Shown one piece after another: positions 33,792 to 41,935 of a stretch of DNA of 64,000 bases. The notes under the pieces are model-generated. The model saw only the letters and a list, made by a program, of their open reading frames with translations, did not search any database and was not told the origin of the DNA. Made by a program: the position numbers and the translations under genes. Origin of the DNA: Dyadobacter sp. (GTDB taxonomy: Bacteria; Bacteroidota; Bacteroidia; Cytophagales; Spirosomataceae); assembly GCF_017744695.1 (NCBI RefSeq), contig NZ_JAGIAS010000002.1, positions 992,001 through 1,056,000 on the forward strand, written 5' to 3'. Positions within the stretch are counted from its first letter, which is position 1. Each line of letters begins with the position of its first letter.

Positions 33792-35561
33792 ATGAAGACG
33801 AAAAAAATACTTAGCTATACCCTTGCCGTCATGCTGCTCGCTACGGCAAGCTCCTGCGACCTCAACGAGGTACCGGTAGATACTGCTACCAACGAAGCAG
33901 TTTTCAGTTCGGAAGGTGGCCTGGAATTGTACGCCACCTCCTTTTACGACCTGCTCCCCAACACGGATGTAGGGGTTTTTCAGATCGACGACAACTCCGA
34001 CCTCGTAGCCCGCAATGGCGTAGACGATTACCTGGCCGTGAATGCATTGAGCCCGATCACCAGTAGCGGGTGGAGCTGGTCACAGCTGCGCAACATCAAC
34101 TATTTTATAGAAAACACAGAAAAAAGCACCGTCGCTACCAAAAACCATTACCTCGGCTTGGCGCGCTTTTTCCGGGCCTTGTTTTATTTTGATAAGGTAA
34201 AAAGGTTCGGTGATGTACCCTGGATCGAAAAGACGATCGACGTAAAGGACGATGCTACCTTGTACGGCCCGCGTATGAACCGTTACGAAGTAATGGACAA
34301 AGTACTTGCGGACCTCGACTTCGCGATCGCGAACATTACGCTCACCTCCGACCCGTCGGTGACGCGCATTACCAAAAACGTGGCCCGCGCCTACAAAACG
34401 CGGATTGCATTGTTCGAGGCATCGTGGCGGAAATACCATACCGAGGACAACAAGCAGGCCACCGCCAATACCTGGTATGAGGAAGTGGTGAAGGAAGCCA
34501 ATGCGATCACCGGCTACACGCTGCATTCGACCTCGCCGGACAGGGCTTACCGCGAACTGTTCATCGCGAAAAGCGCGTTCGCCGACGAAACCATTCTTTC
34601 GGTTGCATTGAGCGCCAGTTTGCAAGTGTACAGCTCGGCCAACCGCCGGTTCATCAGTCCTACCTACGGCAACCGTCCCAGCCTGACCCGCCGTTTTGTA
34701 AACACCTACCTGAACCTGGATGGTACGCCTTTCACCAGCAAAAAGGGTTACGAAACAACTCCTTTCGTGGAAGAGGTCAAGAACCGGGACTTGCGTTTGA
34801 AGCAAACCATCCGCACCGGCGATTACACGCGTACCGAAAACGGCGTGTCTGTTATTGCTCCGCCTAATTTCAGCCAGACCTACACAGGCTACCAGCCGAT
34901 CAAATGGTGCTACGACGAACGCTTTCCATTCGACGATGAAAGCCGTAACGACAACGCGCATATCATCATGCGCTGGGCAGAAGTGCTCCTGAACAAAGCG
35001 GAAGCATTGACCGAGCTTGACAAGATGACCGATGCGGAATGGACCAGCACCATCGGCGCACTCCGCAAACGTGCGGGAATCACAGGCGCGACGTTGACGA
35101 GCCTTCCTACCACAGCCGATCCTTATATGGTGTCGTTCTTCGGCGGCAAGTTCAACAATGCGGTATTGCTCGAAGTATTGCGCGAAAGAGGAACGGAAAT
35201 GGTCTTCGAAGGCCTCCGTCCCGACGATCTGAGAAGATGGAAACTGGGTAACCTGTTTCAGGATACGCCGATGAACGGGATGTATGTGCCAGCCCTCGGC
35301 GAATACGACCTGAACGGCGACGGCAAGAATGACGTGTATTTCTATCAGGGTACCAAACCTACTTCGACCACTCCGGGTATTGCATTCGTGGATGTAAGCC
35401 CGTCGACAGCCGTGGGTCGTATCCAGCTGTCGAAAGGCACTTCCGGTGAGGTAATGTGGAACCCCGGCGCACGCGAATGGGCGGATAAGAAATACCTCTA
35501 CCCCATTCCGGAACCCGATCGCATCAGAAACCCGGCCCTGGGCCAGAATCCGGGCTGGTAG
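33792..35561 (+). CDS. SusD/RagB-family nutrient-binding lipoprotein
   Basis: A lipoprotein of 589 aa, signal peptide with lipobox ATASSC (Cys22). SusD-type TPR-rich fold: GLELYATSFYDLL, ARFFRALFYFDKVKRFGDVPW (the family hallmark in the N-terminal TPR), RWAEVLLNKAEALTEL and REVLRERGTEMVFEGLRPDDLRRWK-like C-terminal segments (split here for brevity). I start at the second ATG (33792), which gives the usual MKTKKI leader; the ATG at 33783 overlaps the SusC stop and would add three residues. It binds the glycan at the surface and caps the SusC pore. A strong terminator follows. Confidence 0.93.
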   Translation: MKTKKILSYTLAVMLLATASSCDLNEVPVDTATNEAVFSSEGGLELYATSFYDLLPNTDVGVFQIDDNSDLVARNGVDDYLAVNALSPITSSGWSWSQLRNINYFIENTEKSTVATKNHYLGLARFFRALFYFDKVKRFGDVPWIEKTIDVKDDATLYGPRMNRYEVMDKVLADLDFAIANITLTSDPSVTRITKNVARAYKTRIALFEASWRKYHTEDNKQATANTWYEEVVKEANAITGYTLHSTSPDRAYRELFIAKSAFADETILSVALSASLQVYSSANRRFISPTYGNRPSLTRRFVNTYLNLDGTPFTSKKGYETTPFVEEVKNRDLRLKQTIRTGDYTRTENGVSVIAPPNFSQTYTGYQPIKWCYDERFPFDDESRNDNAHIIMRWAEVLLNKAEALTELDKMTDAEWTSTIGALRKRAGITGATLTSLPTTADPYMVSFFGGKFNNAVLLEVLRERGTEMVFEGLRPDDLRRWKLGNLFQDTPMNGMYVPALGEYDLNGDGKNDVYFYQGTKPTSTTPGIAFVDVSPSTAVGRIQLSKGTSGEVMWNPGAREWADKKYLYPIPEPDRIRNPALGQNPGW

Positions 35562-35627
35562 CGTGCGGTGTCGTCAGGAATAGTCAGATATAGTTATGTA
35601 TTGTCATGAATAGTGACTTTTGACAGC

Positions 35628-35658
35628 GAGGTTGCCGGCATCGGCAACCTCTTTTTTT
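35628..35658 (+). terminator. Intrinsic terminator after SusD
   Basis: GAGGTTGCCG (35628-35637) and CGGCAACCTC (35642-35651) form a perfect 10-bp stem around a GCAT loop, followed by seven T residues (35652-35658). It lies 66 bp after the SusD stop and separates the SusC/D unit from the PadR gene. Confidence 0.9.
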
Positions 35659-35839
35659 GCCCCTACCCCATTGCACAAATCCCATCGCCCCATCCCATCA
35701 GACCGGGGATAAAGATGATAAGGATCAACAGATGATATAAATGACTGTTTCAAAAAAATATTTTACATACAAAACATGACTTTATATTTCGATAATACAT
35801 ACATTTAATGACTAAATAGACTAACATACTGTCGGCCAG

Positions 35840-36175
35840 ATGAAAGGGACTAACCTTGGCGAGTTTGAAGAACTGGTATTACTCACCATAGCAGCACTCA
35901 GTACCGAAGCGTACAGCGTGGCGATTTGTGATGAACTGGAGAGGTATACAGGCCGCTCGGCCAAGCTGGGTGTGGTCCACGCCGTGCTCAACCGGCTGGA
36001 AGAAAAAGGGCTGGCTAAAAGCCATCTTGGAGATGCCAGCGCCACGAGGGGCGGCAAACGGAAGCGCTTTTATGAAGTAACGCATGCGGGCAAGGTAGCG
36101 CTCATGCGGGCGAAGGAGCTGCGCGAGGCCATCTGGCGGAATATCCCCGGCTTTAACTTGGAAGGCTCGATATGA
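35840..36175 (+). CDS. PadR-family transcriptional regulator
   Basis: A 111-aa winged-helix regulator: LGEFEELVLLTIAALS, then YSVAICDELERYTGRS, KLGVVHAVLNRLEEKGLAKS and RKRFYEVTHAGKVAL, the standard PadR layout with a short C-terminal helix for dimerisation. It overlaps the ABC permease downstream by 4 bp (ATGA), so the two are coupled, and PadR probably controls its own operon. No obvious palindrome was found in the AT-rich promoter (35740-35830). Confidence 0.9.
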   Translation: MKGTNLGEFEELVLLTIAALSTEAYSVAICDELERYTGRSAKLGVVHAVLNRLEEKGLAKSHLGDASATRGGKRKRFYEVTHAGKVALMRAKELREAIWRNIPGFNLEGSI

Positions 36176-38808
36176 ACAAGGATCCGCAACCTCCGCAATG
36201 GGCCACGGCTTTCCTGAGATGGTATTGCCGGCCCCGGCTGCTCGAAGATCTGGAAGGCGATCTCTACGAGTACTTTATCCGGAATGTGGGCCGGAAAGGT
36301 CTCCGTCGCGCCCGGCTGACCTATTGGCTCGACGTAATCAAGTTTCTGCGGCCTTATACCATCCGCAAAATAGAACCTCTCACTTTTCTAACCTATTTCA
36401 TGATGCTCGGCAGCTATTTCAGGACTTCGAGACGTAACCTCGTCCGCAACAAACTCTTTTCGTTCATCAATGTCGTCGGCCTTGCTGTGAGCATGTCGGT
36501 CGGGTTGCTGGTGATCGCCATCGTGAACGACCTGCGTTCCTATGATGATTTCCATGAAAAGAGGGACCGCATTTACCGGGTTATCACCCATCATCAGAAC
36601 GACGGCAATGCGTCGACGGACCTCGCGTCCACCTCCATAAGAACCGCCCAAAGGCTTGCCCGCGACGTTCCGGGTGTAGAGAATTTTACGATACTGCGGA
36701 ATGGCTTTTCAGGGGATGCCAAGGTGGGACAACACACGTTCCCCCTCGAAGGTACCTGGGCAGATCAGTCATTTTTTAAGGTATTTACCTTTCCACTCGT
36801 CGAAGGCGATCCGCTAACGGCGCTCAAAGAGCCCTATTCGCTGGTTTTGACAGAAAAAACGGCAAAGCGGTTGTTCGGTAATACCCATGTTTTGGGCAAG
36901 ACTGTGCGCTTCGATACGCTCGACTACCAGATTACCGGCGTCGCCAGGGATGTTCGACATCTTTCTCACATCCATTTCGATGCCCTTCTGTCGTTCGCCA
37001 GCGCGGATGCAACGATGGGCAAAAAGCAGGATGGATTTTATAACTGGGATAATGTATGGTCCAACTATACCTATATGACCCTCTCCAAAAACGGCAGTAC
37101 AGCAGCCATACAGCGGGCACTCAATCAAATCAGTGCTGAAGAAAACAAGGCCCTGCTACATAGAAAAGTAACATTGTCGCTCCAACCGTTGAAAGATATC
37201 GCCCTGGGTCGGAAGTTGTCCAACAATATGGGGCCGCGTATGGAGCCTATTACGCTCTGGATATTAGGCGGGCTCGCTTTTGTGATCATTTTGTCGGCTT
37301 GCTTCAATTATACCAACCTGTCGGTCGCACGGTCGCTCAGGCGCTCGCGCGAGGTAGGCGTACGCAAGATCATCGGCGCGCACAGGAGCCACGTACTGGG
37401 GCAATTCATGATCGAGGCGGTCATGATCGCCTTCCTGGCACTGCTCTTTTCTTTCGGGTTGTACCTGCTTTTGCGGCGTGAATTCCTGGCGCTCGATCCG
37501 CATATTCCCGAAATATTCAAACTCGACCTTTCAGTTCCGTCCGTGCTTTCGTTTATCGCGCTGGCAATCATTACCGGCCTGGTCGCAGGATTTCTTCCGG
37601 CGGTTTTCTTTTCGAAAATCAATGCATTGTCTGCCATGAAAGATGCTTCCGGGCTCCGGATTTTCAAACACATCGGGTTACGGCGGGTGCTGATTGTGGC
37701 ACAATACACCCTCTCGCTGGTATTCATCGCCACCACGCTCGTAGGGTACAGCCAGTACAAGGGCTTCCTGAATTTCGACCTTGGCTTCACGACCGAAAAC
37801 ATCCTGAATATCAAACTTAATGGTGCCGACGCAGCGATATTGAAAAAAGAACTCTCTGAAATCCCCGGAGTGACACGGATATCTCACTCCAGCATGGTTC
37901 CCAGCGTGGGATCCATGTATGGTTTTGATGTAAAATATCGTCCGAGCAACACGTCGCCCGGAGATTCCGCATTGATTTGGGTCAATACGGTAGACGAAAA
38001 CTATCTTCCTATTCACCAACACAAACTGATGAGCGGCAGCAACTTCAAGCTGCGTCCGGAAAAAGGAAAAGAAAGCGAGTTGATCGTCAACCAGCAGGTT
38101 CTGAAACGGTTTAATATAGGCGGGCGCGATCCGCAGAAGGCATTAGGGCATGTTTTGTCGGTCGACGGGCAAGACCTGACGATAGTCGGTGTGATGAAAG
38201 ACTTTCATTACGGAACCGTCGAAAACAAAATCGAACCCGTGATGTTCCGCTATTCCCAAAGCGAACCATGGGGCTACCTGAACCTCAAAATCGCTCCCAC
38301 CGACCTCGAAAGCACGATGGGAAAAATTGAAGCGGCCTGGAAACGGTTCGACAAGGTACACCCGCTGAAAGCGAATTTTTATGACGACCAGATTGAAGAC
38401 GCATACAGCCAGTTTTCGATGATGGTAAAAGTCATCGGCTTTCTGGCGTTCCTGGCTATCTGCATCGCGACACTTGGCCTTTTCGGCATGGTCGTATTCA
38501 CGACTGAAACCAAGTTGAAGGAAATCAGCATACGTAAAGTACTGGGTGCCAGTGAGCCGGGACTGATGTACCTGCTTTGCCGGGGCTTCATCACGCTGCT
38601 GGCCGTCGCTGCGCTGATAGCCCTGCCTGCCACCTACCTGCTATTCGACAAAGTGCTGCTTACCCGCTTTGCTTATCGCCAGCCCATCGGCATTCCCGAA
38701 ATGCTCGGCGGTGCGTTGATCGTCATGTTACTTGCGCTTGTCATGATCGGCTCTCAAACCGCCCGGGCCGCGCGAAGCAATCCGGCAAAAATCCTGAAAA
38801 GCGAGTAG
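36172..38808 (+). CDS. ABC transporter permease with N-terminal prefix domain (878 aa)
   Basis: Third MacB/FtsX-type permease. It differs from the other two in having about 80 extra N-terminal residues, rich in Trp, Arg and Glu (WATAFLRWYCRPRLLEDLEG), which match the 'permease prefix' domain found in Bacteroidota homologues with PadR partners. The first membrane helix follows at about 96-118 (LFSFINVVGLAVSMSVGLLVI), then MacB_PCD-like and FtsX blocks (RSREVGVRKIIGA, later KEISIRKVLGAS). It is translationally coupled to PadR by a 4-bp overlap and followed by a strong terminator. No TGTCCG palindrome precedes it, so it is regulated differently from the other two permeases. Confidence 0.9.
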   Translation: MNKDPQPPQWATAFLRWYCRPRLLEDLEGDLYEYFIRNVGRKGLRRARLTYWLDVIKFLRPYTIRKIEPLTFLTYFMMLGSYFRTSRRNLVRNKLFSFINVVGLAVSMSVGLLVIAIVNDLRSYDDFHEKRDRIYRVITHHQNDGNASTDLASTSIRTAQRLARDVPGVENFTILRNGFSGDAKVGQHTFPLEGTWADQSFFKVFTFPLVEGDPLTALKEPYSLVLTEKTAKRLFGNTHVLGKTVRFDTLDYQITGVARDVRHLSHIHFDALLSFASADATMGKKQDGFYNWDNVWSNYTYMTLSKNGSTAAIQRALNQISAEENKALLHRKVTLSLQPLKDIALGRKLSNNMGPRMEPITLWILGGLAFVIILSACFNYTNLSVARSLRRSREVGVRKIIGAHRSHVLGQFMIEAVMIAFLALLFSFGLYLLLRREFLALDPHIPEIFKLDLSVPSVLSFIALAIITGLVAGFLPAVFFSKINALSAMKDASGLRIFKHIGLRRVLIVAQYTLSLVFIATTLVGYSQYKGFLNFDLGFTTENILNIKLNGADAAILKKELSEIPGVTRISHSSMVPSVGSMYGFDVKYRPSNTSPGDSALIWVNTVDENYLPIHQHKLMSGSNFKLRPEKGKESELIVNQQVLKRFNIGGRDPQKALGHVLSVDGQDLTIVGVMKDFHYGTVENKIEPVMFRYSQSEPWGYLNLKIAPTDLESTMGKIEAAWKRFDKVHPLKANFYDDQIEDAYSQFSMMVKVIGFLAFLAICIATLGLFGMVVFTTETKLKEISIRKVLGASEPGLMYLLCRGFITLLAVAALIALPATYLLFDKVLLTRFAYRQPIGIPEMLGGALIVMLLALVMIGSQTARAARSNPAKILKSE

Positions 38809-38809
38809 T

Positions 38810-38839
38810 AAAGGGCTGCCGGCTGTCAGGCAGCCCTTT
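38810..38839. terminator. Bidirectional terminator
   Basis: AAAGGGCTGCC (38810-38820) and GGCAGCCCTTT (38829-38839) form a perfect 11-bp stem with an 8-nt loop and T residues on either strand. It lies between the stop codons of the convergent permease and surface-protein genes. Confidence 0.85.
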
Positions 38840-38842
38840 TAC

Positions 38843-40123
38843 CTATTTGACATTGACAAATACATTGATTTTCCCGACCCCATCCCCGGCGTAGTTCTGC
38901 AATGCCTTACCGATCACCTGTCCCGGTTTCACCTGCCCGGGATCGGCTTTCATGGCCACACCCGGGCGCGAGGACGTCACCAGCAAATCGCCCCGGCGAA
39001 TAGCCCCGCCGTCGGTACACACCTTTGTGGGGATCACACCCACCACACCCATAGGTACCCTGCCGATCGCTTCCACGCCCACCGGCTGGTCTGTGAGCAG
39101 CACGCCGGGCTTGGTGGCGTACACGCCCAGCACCAATGCGGAATAAGCACCGGCACTTTTCTCGACCGTCCGGTCTTTTTCCGTGGCGATTGCCAGCACA
39201 TCGCCCGGTTCGTAGTCGGCAATGTTGTCCGTTACCTCAAAAGCTTCTGCGAGGTCGGCACCGGAGTTTTGCGTGCCCCCATTGAAATACCCCACACCTG
39301 CCCTGTCGATGCGGGCGACGTTCGCCCCGGCAGTCTGAAAAACGGCTATATTGCCGGCCGTCCCCCTGTGATTAGCCAGGAAGGCATTCCCCTTGCCCCG
39401 CGTATTGATTTCGACAACGTTGTTAGTGTTGTTCTGGGCCGTGCTCTCGAAGAAAGCCACCTTTCCCGACGCTGCACCTAATACGGTTGCCGTAATAGCA
39501 TTTCCTGCATTCGCGTGATAAGCATGAATTGCATGGCCCTCTTTGCCCGCCTGAGCCAGAATGGCATCACCGTCACCATCCGTTTTCGCAATAACCGCGT
39601 CCCCGTTCCCGTCCGGATTATTGGCGTAAAAAGTCCCTGCCGTTCCGGCTCCGCCCGAAGCAATCCCCAGAATACCTGCTGTTCCGAAATTGGCAAATTG
39701 AGAATTCACTTCCCCTCGCACGGCCGCACTGGTACTCAGAATCTGGTCCACCTTAAAACTTGCGGCATATCCGTTAGCCTGGTTGGTGATCGTCATCAAA
39801 CCGGGAACACTGCTCTGCGTGGCGGCATAAGGCAATGTGAACGGCTCATTGTCCAGCTTGCCCCAGCCGTTTCCGCCCGTGTAAAACCAAAAGTGTTTGC
39901 TGTCTGTATCGTACACCAACAAACCTTCGGCCGGATTCACCACGGCTGTCCGCTGGGCTGAGGTCATGCGGGGCACGAGCAGGCCTTTGGCGGTAGAAAC
40001 GATGTCTAGCTGCGCGCTGGCATCGGGCGTCTGCGTGCCAATGCCCACCTGTGCATACGTGGTGCTGAGAATGCCTGATCCGAGGGTTATTATCAGCGCG
40101 GTTCGTAAAAATGTTTTTTGCAT
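38843..40123 (-). CDS. Secreted repeat surface protein with peptidase-G2-like C-terminus
   Basis: A 426-aa secreted protein with a signal peptide ending TTYAQ. The start of the mature protein, VGIGTQTPDASAQLDIVSTA, is shared with many Bacteroidota fibre-like proteins. The middle has glycine- and asparagine-rich beta-helix-like repeats (GNGDAVIAKTDGDGDAILAQ and similar). The last 130 residues resemble the peptidase G2 or collar-type beta domain (DYEPGDVLAIATEKDRTVEK, later RRGDLLVTSSRPGVAMKAD). It is probably a trimeric surface or extracellular fibre. Function unknown. It shares a terminator with the convergent permease gene. Confidence 0.75.
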   Translation of the reverse strand: MQKTFLRTALIITLGSGILSTTYAQVGIGTQTPDASAQLDIVSTAKGLLVPRMTSAQRTAVVNPAEGLLVYDTDSKHFWFYTGGNGWGKLDNEPFTLPYAATQSSVPGLMTITNQANGYAASFKVDQILSTSAAVRGEVNSQFANFGTAGILGIASGGAGTAGTFYANNPDGNGDAVIAKTDGDGDAILAQAGKEGHAIHAYHANAGNAITATVLGAASGKVAFFESTAQNNTNNVVEINTRGKGNAFLANHRGTAGNIAVFQTAGANVARIDRAGVGYFNGGTQNSGADLAEAFEVTDNIADYEPGDVLAIATEKDRTVEKSAGAYSALVLGVYATKPGVLLTDQPVGVEAIGRVPMGVVGVIPTKVCTDGGAIRRGDLLVTSSRPGVAMKADPGQVKPGQVIGKALQNYAGDGVGKINVFVNVK

Positions 40124-40275
40124 ATGACGGTTGATTAGAGAAGTCTGCGACCCGCTAATCTAGGCCATTGTAACCACCAGTTGAGTAATAATTAATACTA
40201 TTTCATTGTCGAAAATTCGCCACAGACAATAAGCATGATGCTATCTTTCAAGAATCAAAAAAGATTTCTCCATTT

Positions 40276-40294
40276 TACTTTGAATTGCAAAGTA
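40276..40294. promoter_or_regulatory. TACTTTG-N5-CAAAGTA palindrome
   Basis: Seven-bp arms TACTTTG (40276-40282) and CAAAGTA (40288-40294) separated by AATTG form a perfect operator-like palindrome 33 bp upstream of the ATG at 40328. It overlaps the likely core promoter, as expected for a repressor site. The rest of the 204-bp gap is AT-rich and holds no gene. Confidence 0.55.
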
Positions 40295-40327
40295 CTTTTT
40301 AAATATTTGAAAAATTTTAAAACCGAT

Positions 40328-41041
40328 ATGCGTCTTCTAAACCGCCTGGCTGCATTTTACCTGGAAGCGAAAGGGAACAAATGGTTTCGCTACTTCGCCG
40401 TTTTCTGCCGCATTGGCGTGGCGATGGCCTTTATTCCCTCGGGCATGGTGAAGGTCATGGGAGAAAGGTTCACGGCACTGCCCTCCAACCATCCGCTGGG
40501 GCATTATTTCGATGCGCTGCATTTGACCGGCTTTTATTATACGTTCATCGGCGCCGGGCAACTGATCACCGCTGCCCTATTGCTCATTCCGCGTACGGCT
40601 GTGCTGGGCGCGCTCATGGCTTTCCCTATCATGTTCAATATATTCGTGCTGGTCCATGCCACCCGTTTCGAAGGTACACGCATTGTCACGCTAATCTTAC
40701 TCGCGAATAGCTACCTGCTTTGCTGGTACTTCGACAGGATCCGGTACATTATGCCATTTAAAACGACCAACCTGGGCATACCGACCTACAAGTCGGGCAG
40801 CAACAAATTCCCTTTCGCATTCTTCGGTCTCGTGATCGCGGTCATTGCGGCGGTTATCATCGGCAACCTTTACATGTACGACATCCGCCCCGGTAATTCC
40901 GCCGAGGAATGCACGAATGGCTGCCCGGGCAACAGTAGCCCGGAAGCCTGCCAACAGTTTTGCGACTGCATCTACAACCAGGGCAAGCCGCTGGATACAT
41001 GTTTGAAGGAATATGAAGGCGCCTCCGCGCGAGGAAAATAG
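40328..41041 (+). CDS. DoxX-like membrane protein with cysteine-rich C-terminal tail
   Basis: A 237-aa protein with four or five membrane helices of the DoxX type (IGVAMAFIPSGMVKVMGERF, FIGAGQLITAALLLIP, GALMAFPIMFNIFVLV, LLANSYLLCWYF and a final helix around LVIAVIAAVIIG). After the last helix a soluble tail of about 50 residues contains six cysteines (spacing 3, 7, 3, 1 and 10 residues), suggesting a disulfide-bonded mini-domain, probably on the periplasmic side. Start chosen at 40328 because the upstream in-frame codons are AT-rich and overlap the palindrome. Function unknown; DoxX proteins often act in redox or quinone-linked stress systems. Confidence 0.75.
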   Translation: MRLLNRLAAFYLEAKGNKWFRYFAVFCRIGVAMAFIPSGMVKVMGERFTALPSNHPLGHYFDALHLTGFYYTFIGAGQLITAALLLIPRTAVLGALMAFPIMFNIFVLVHATRFEGTRIVTLILLANSYLLCWYFDRIRYIMPFKTTNLGIPTYKSGSNKFPFAFFGLVIAVIAAVIIGNLYMYDIRPGNSAEECTNGCPGNSSPEACQQFCDCIYNQGKPLDTCLKEYEGASARGK

Positions 41042-41076
41042 AAATCCGCCGGCAAATCAGCTTTGCTGGCGGATTT
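41042..41076. terminator. Bidirectional hairpin terminator
   Basis: A 15-bp stem with one G-T wobble (41042-41056 with 41062-41076) and a 5-nt loop lies between the convergent stops at 41041 and 41090. The T-tract is short on the plus strand, so termination may be moderate. Confidence 0.7.
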
Positions 41077-41089
41077 ATTTGGTATCGCA

Positions 41090-41908
41090 TTAAATGGTGT
41101 ATTTAGCTCGCAGCACCCCCAGTTCCTTCTCCCCAATCCCCAGTTCTTTCTGCATAAATGCTTCCACGCTGCCGTATTCGGATTTCAGGGCCTCGAAGAA
41201 AATGTCCAGCAGTTCGGGCCGGAGTTCCATTTTCTTATTGAGCTGCTCCACACTCATGCCCGTCTGTTCGGCCAGGGGTTTCATCATTCGTCCCATCATG
41301 GGCCGCAGATAAATATTGGATGCGGTGAAATCCTCATTGATTGTCTGCCTTGGAACGCCGAGCGTGTACAGAAACAATGCGGTTGCCATCCCGGTGCGGT
41401 CGCGGCCACCGGTGCAGTGGTAAAGCATCGCGGTGGTGTCATTCATGACCAGCAATTTCTGAAAAAGAGGCCGGTACCGTTCTCCGAAGTATTTAATCCC
41501 TCCTTTTCCATAAAACTCTTCCAGAAAGCCGTCCCCTTTGAACATCTGGCTCATACGCTCTTTCGACATCATACCGTCGTCGCTTCCGGCCGGGCTCAGC
41601 AAATAGTCGGTTTGAGGCAGCAGACGATCCGGCGCCTGGGCGGATTCCTGCTTGCCGCGAAAATCGATAACGGTATAAATCTGTTTTGCCCGTAGCGTAT
41701 CGAGGTCCGACGGTGTCAGTCCCTGGATGGATGCGCTGCGGAATACCCTGTTCCATTTTACCTGCCGACCGTCGGTGGTTTTATAACCGCCCACATCGCG
41801 GAAGTTAACAGCCCCGCGTACGTGTACGAGCCGGCGTGTGCTGTCGGCGAGCTGGCCGAATGAAATCAGGGGAATGAGAAATGCTAAACAGAAAATCAGT
41901 TTTTTCAT
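41090..41908 (-). CDS. Secreted tyrosine-protein phosphatase (Y_phosphatase3 family)
   Basis: A 272-aa protein with a signal peptide (LIFCLAFLIPLISFGQ). The N-terminal GAVNFRDVGGYKT and the active-site loop HCTGGRDRTG (Cys165, Arg171 of the Cx5R motif) identify the protein-tyrosine/phosphoinositide phosphatase-like family. DFRGKQESAQAPDRL supplies the upstream structural block. Being secreted, it more likely works on an extracellular phosphate ester than on a cytosolic protein. It follows the TonB receptor gene after 27 bp in the same direction, so it may process the ligand of that receptor. Confidence 0.88.
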   Translation of the reverse strand: MKKLIFCLAFLIPLISFGQLADSTRRLVHVRGAVNFRDVGGYKTTDGRQVKWNRVFRSASIQGLTPSDLDTLRAKQIYTVIDFRGKQESAQAPDRLLPQTDYLLSPAGSDDGMMSKERMSQMFKGDGFLEEFYGKGGIKYFGERYRPLFQKLLVMNDTTAMLYHCTGGRDRTGMATALFLYTLGVPRQTINEDFTASNIYLRPMMGRMMKPLAEQTGMSVEQLNKKMELRPELLDIFFEALKSEYGSVEAFMQKELGIGEKELGVLRAKYTI

Positions 41909-41935
41909 GAGTCAGTATTAATGAAATGGATTTAA

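Noticed and set aside
34080..34961. 293-codon minus-strand ORF inside SusD
   Set aside because: Composition is rich in Val, Arg and Gly as expected of an antisense frame of a GC-rich gene; the SusD frame has clear motifs.
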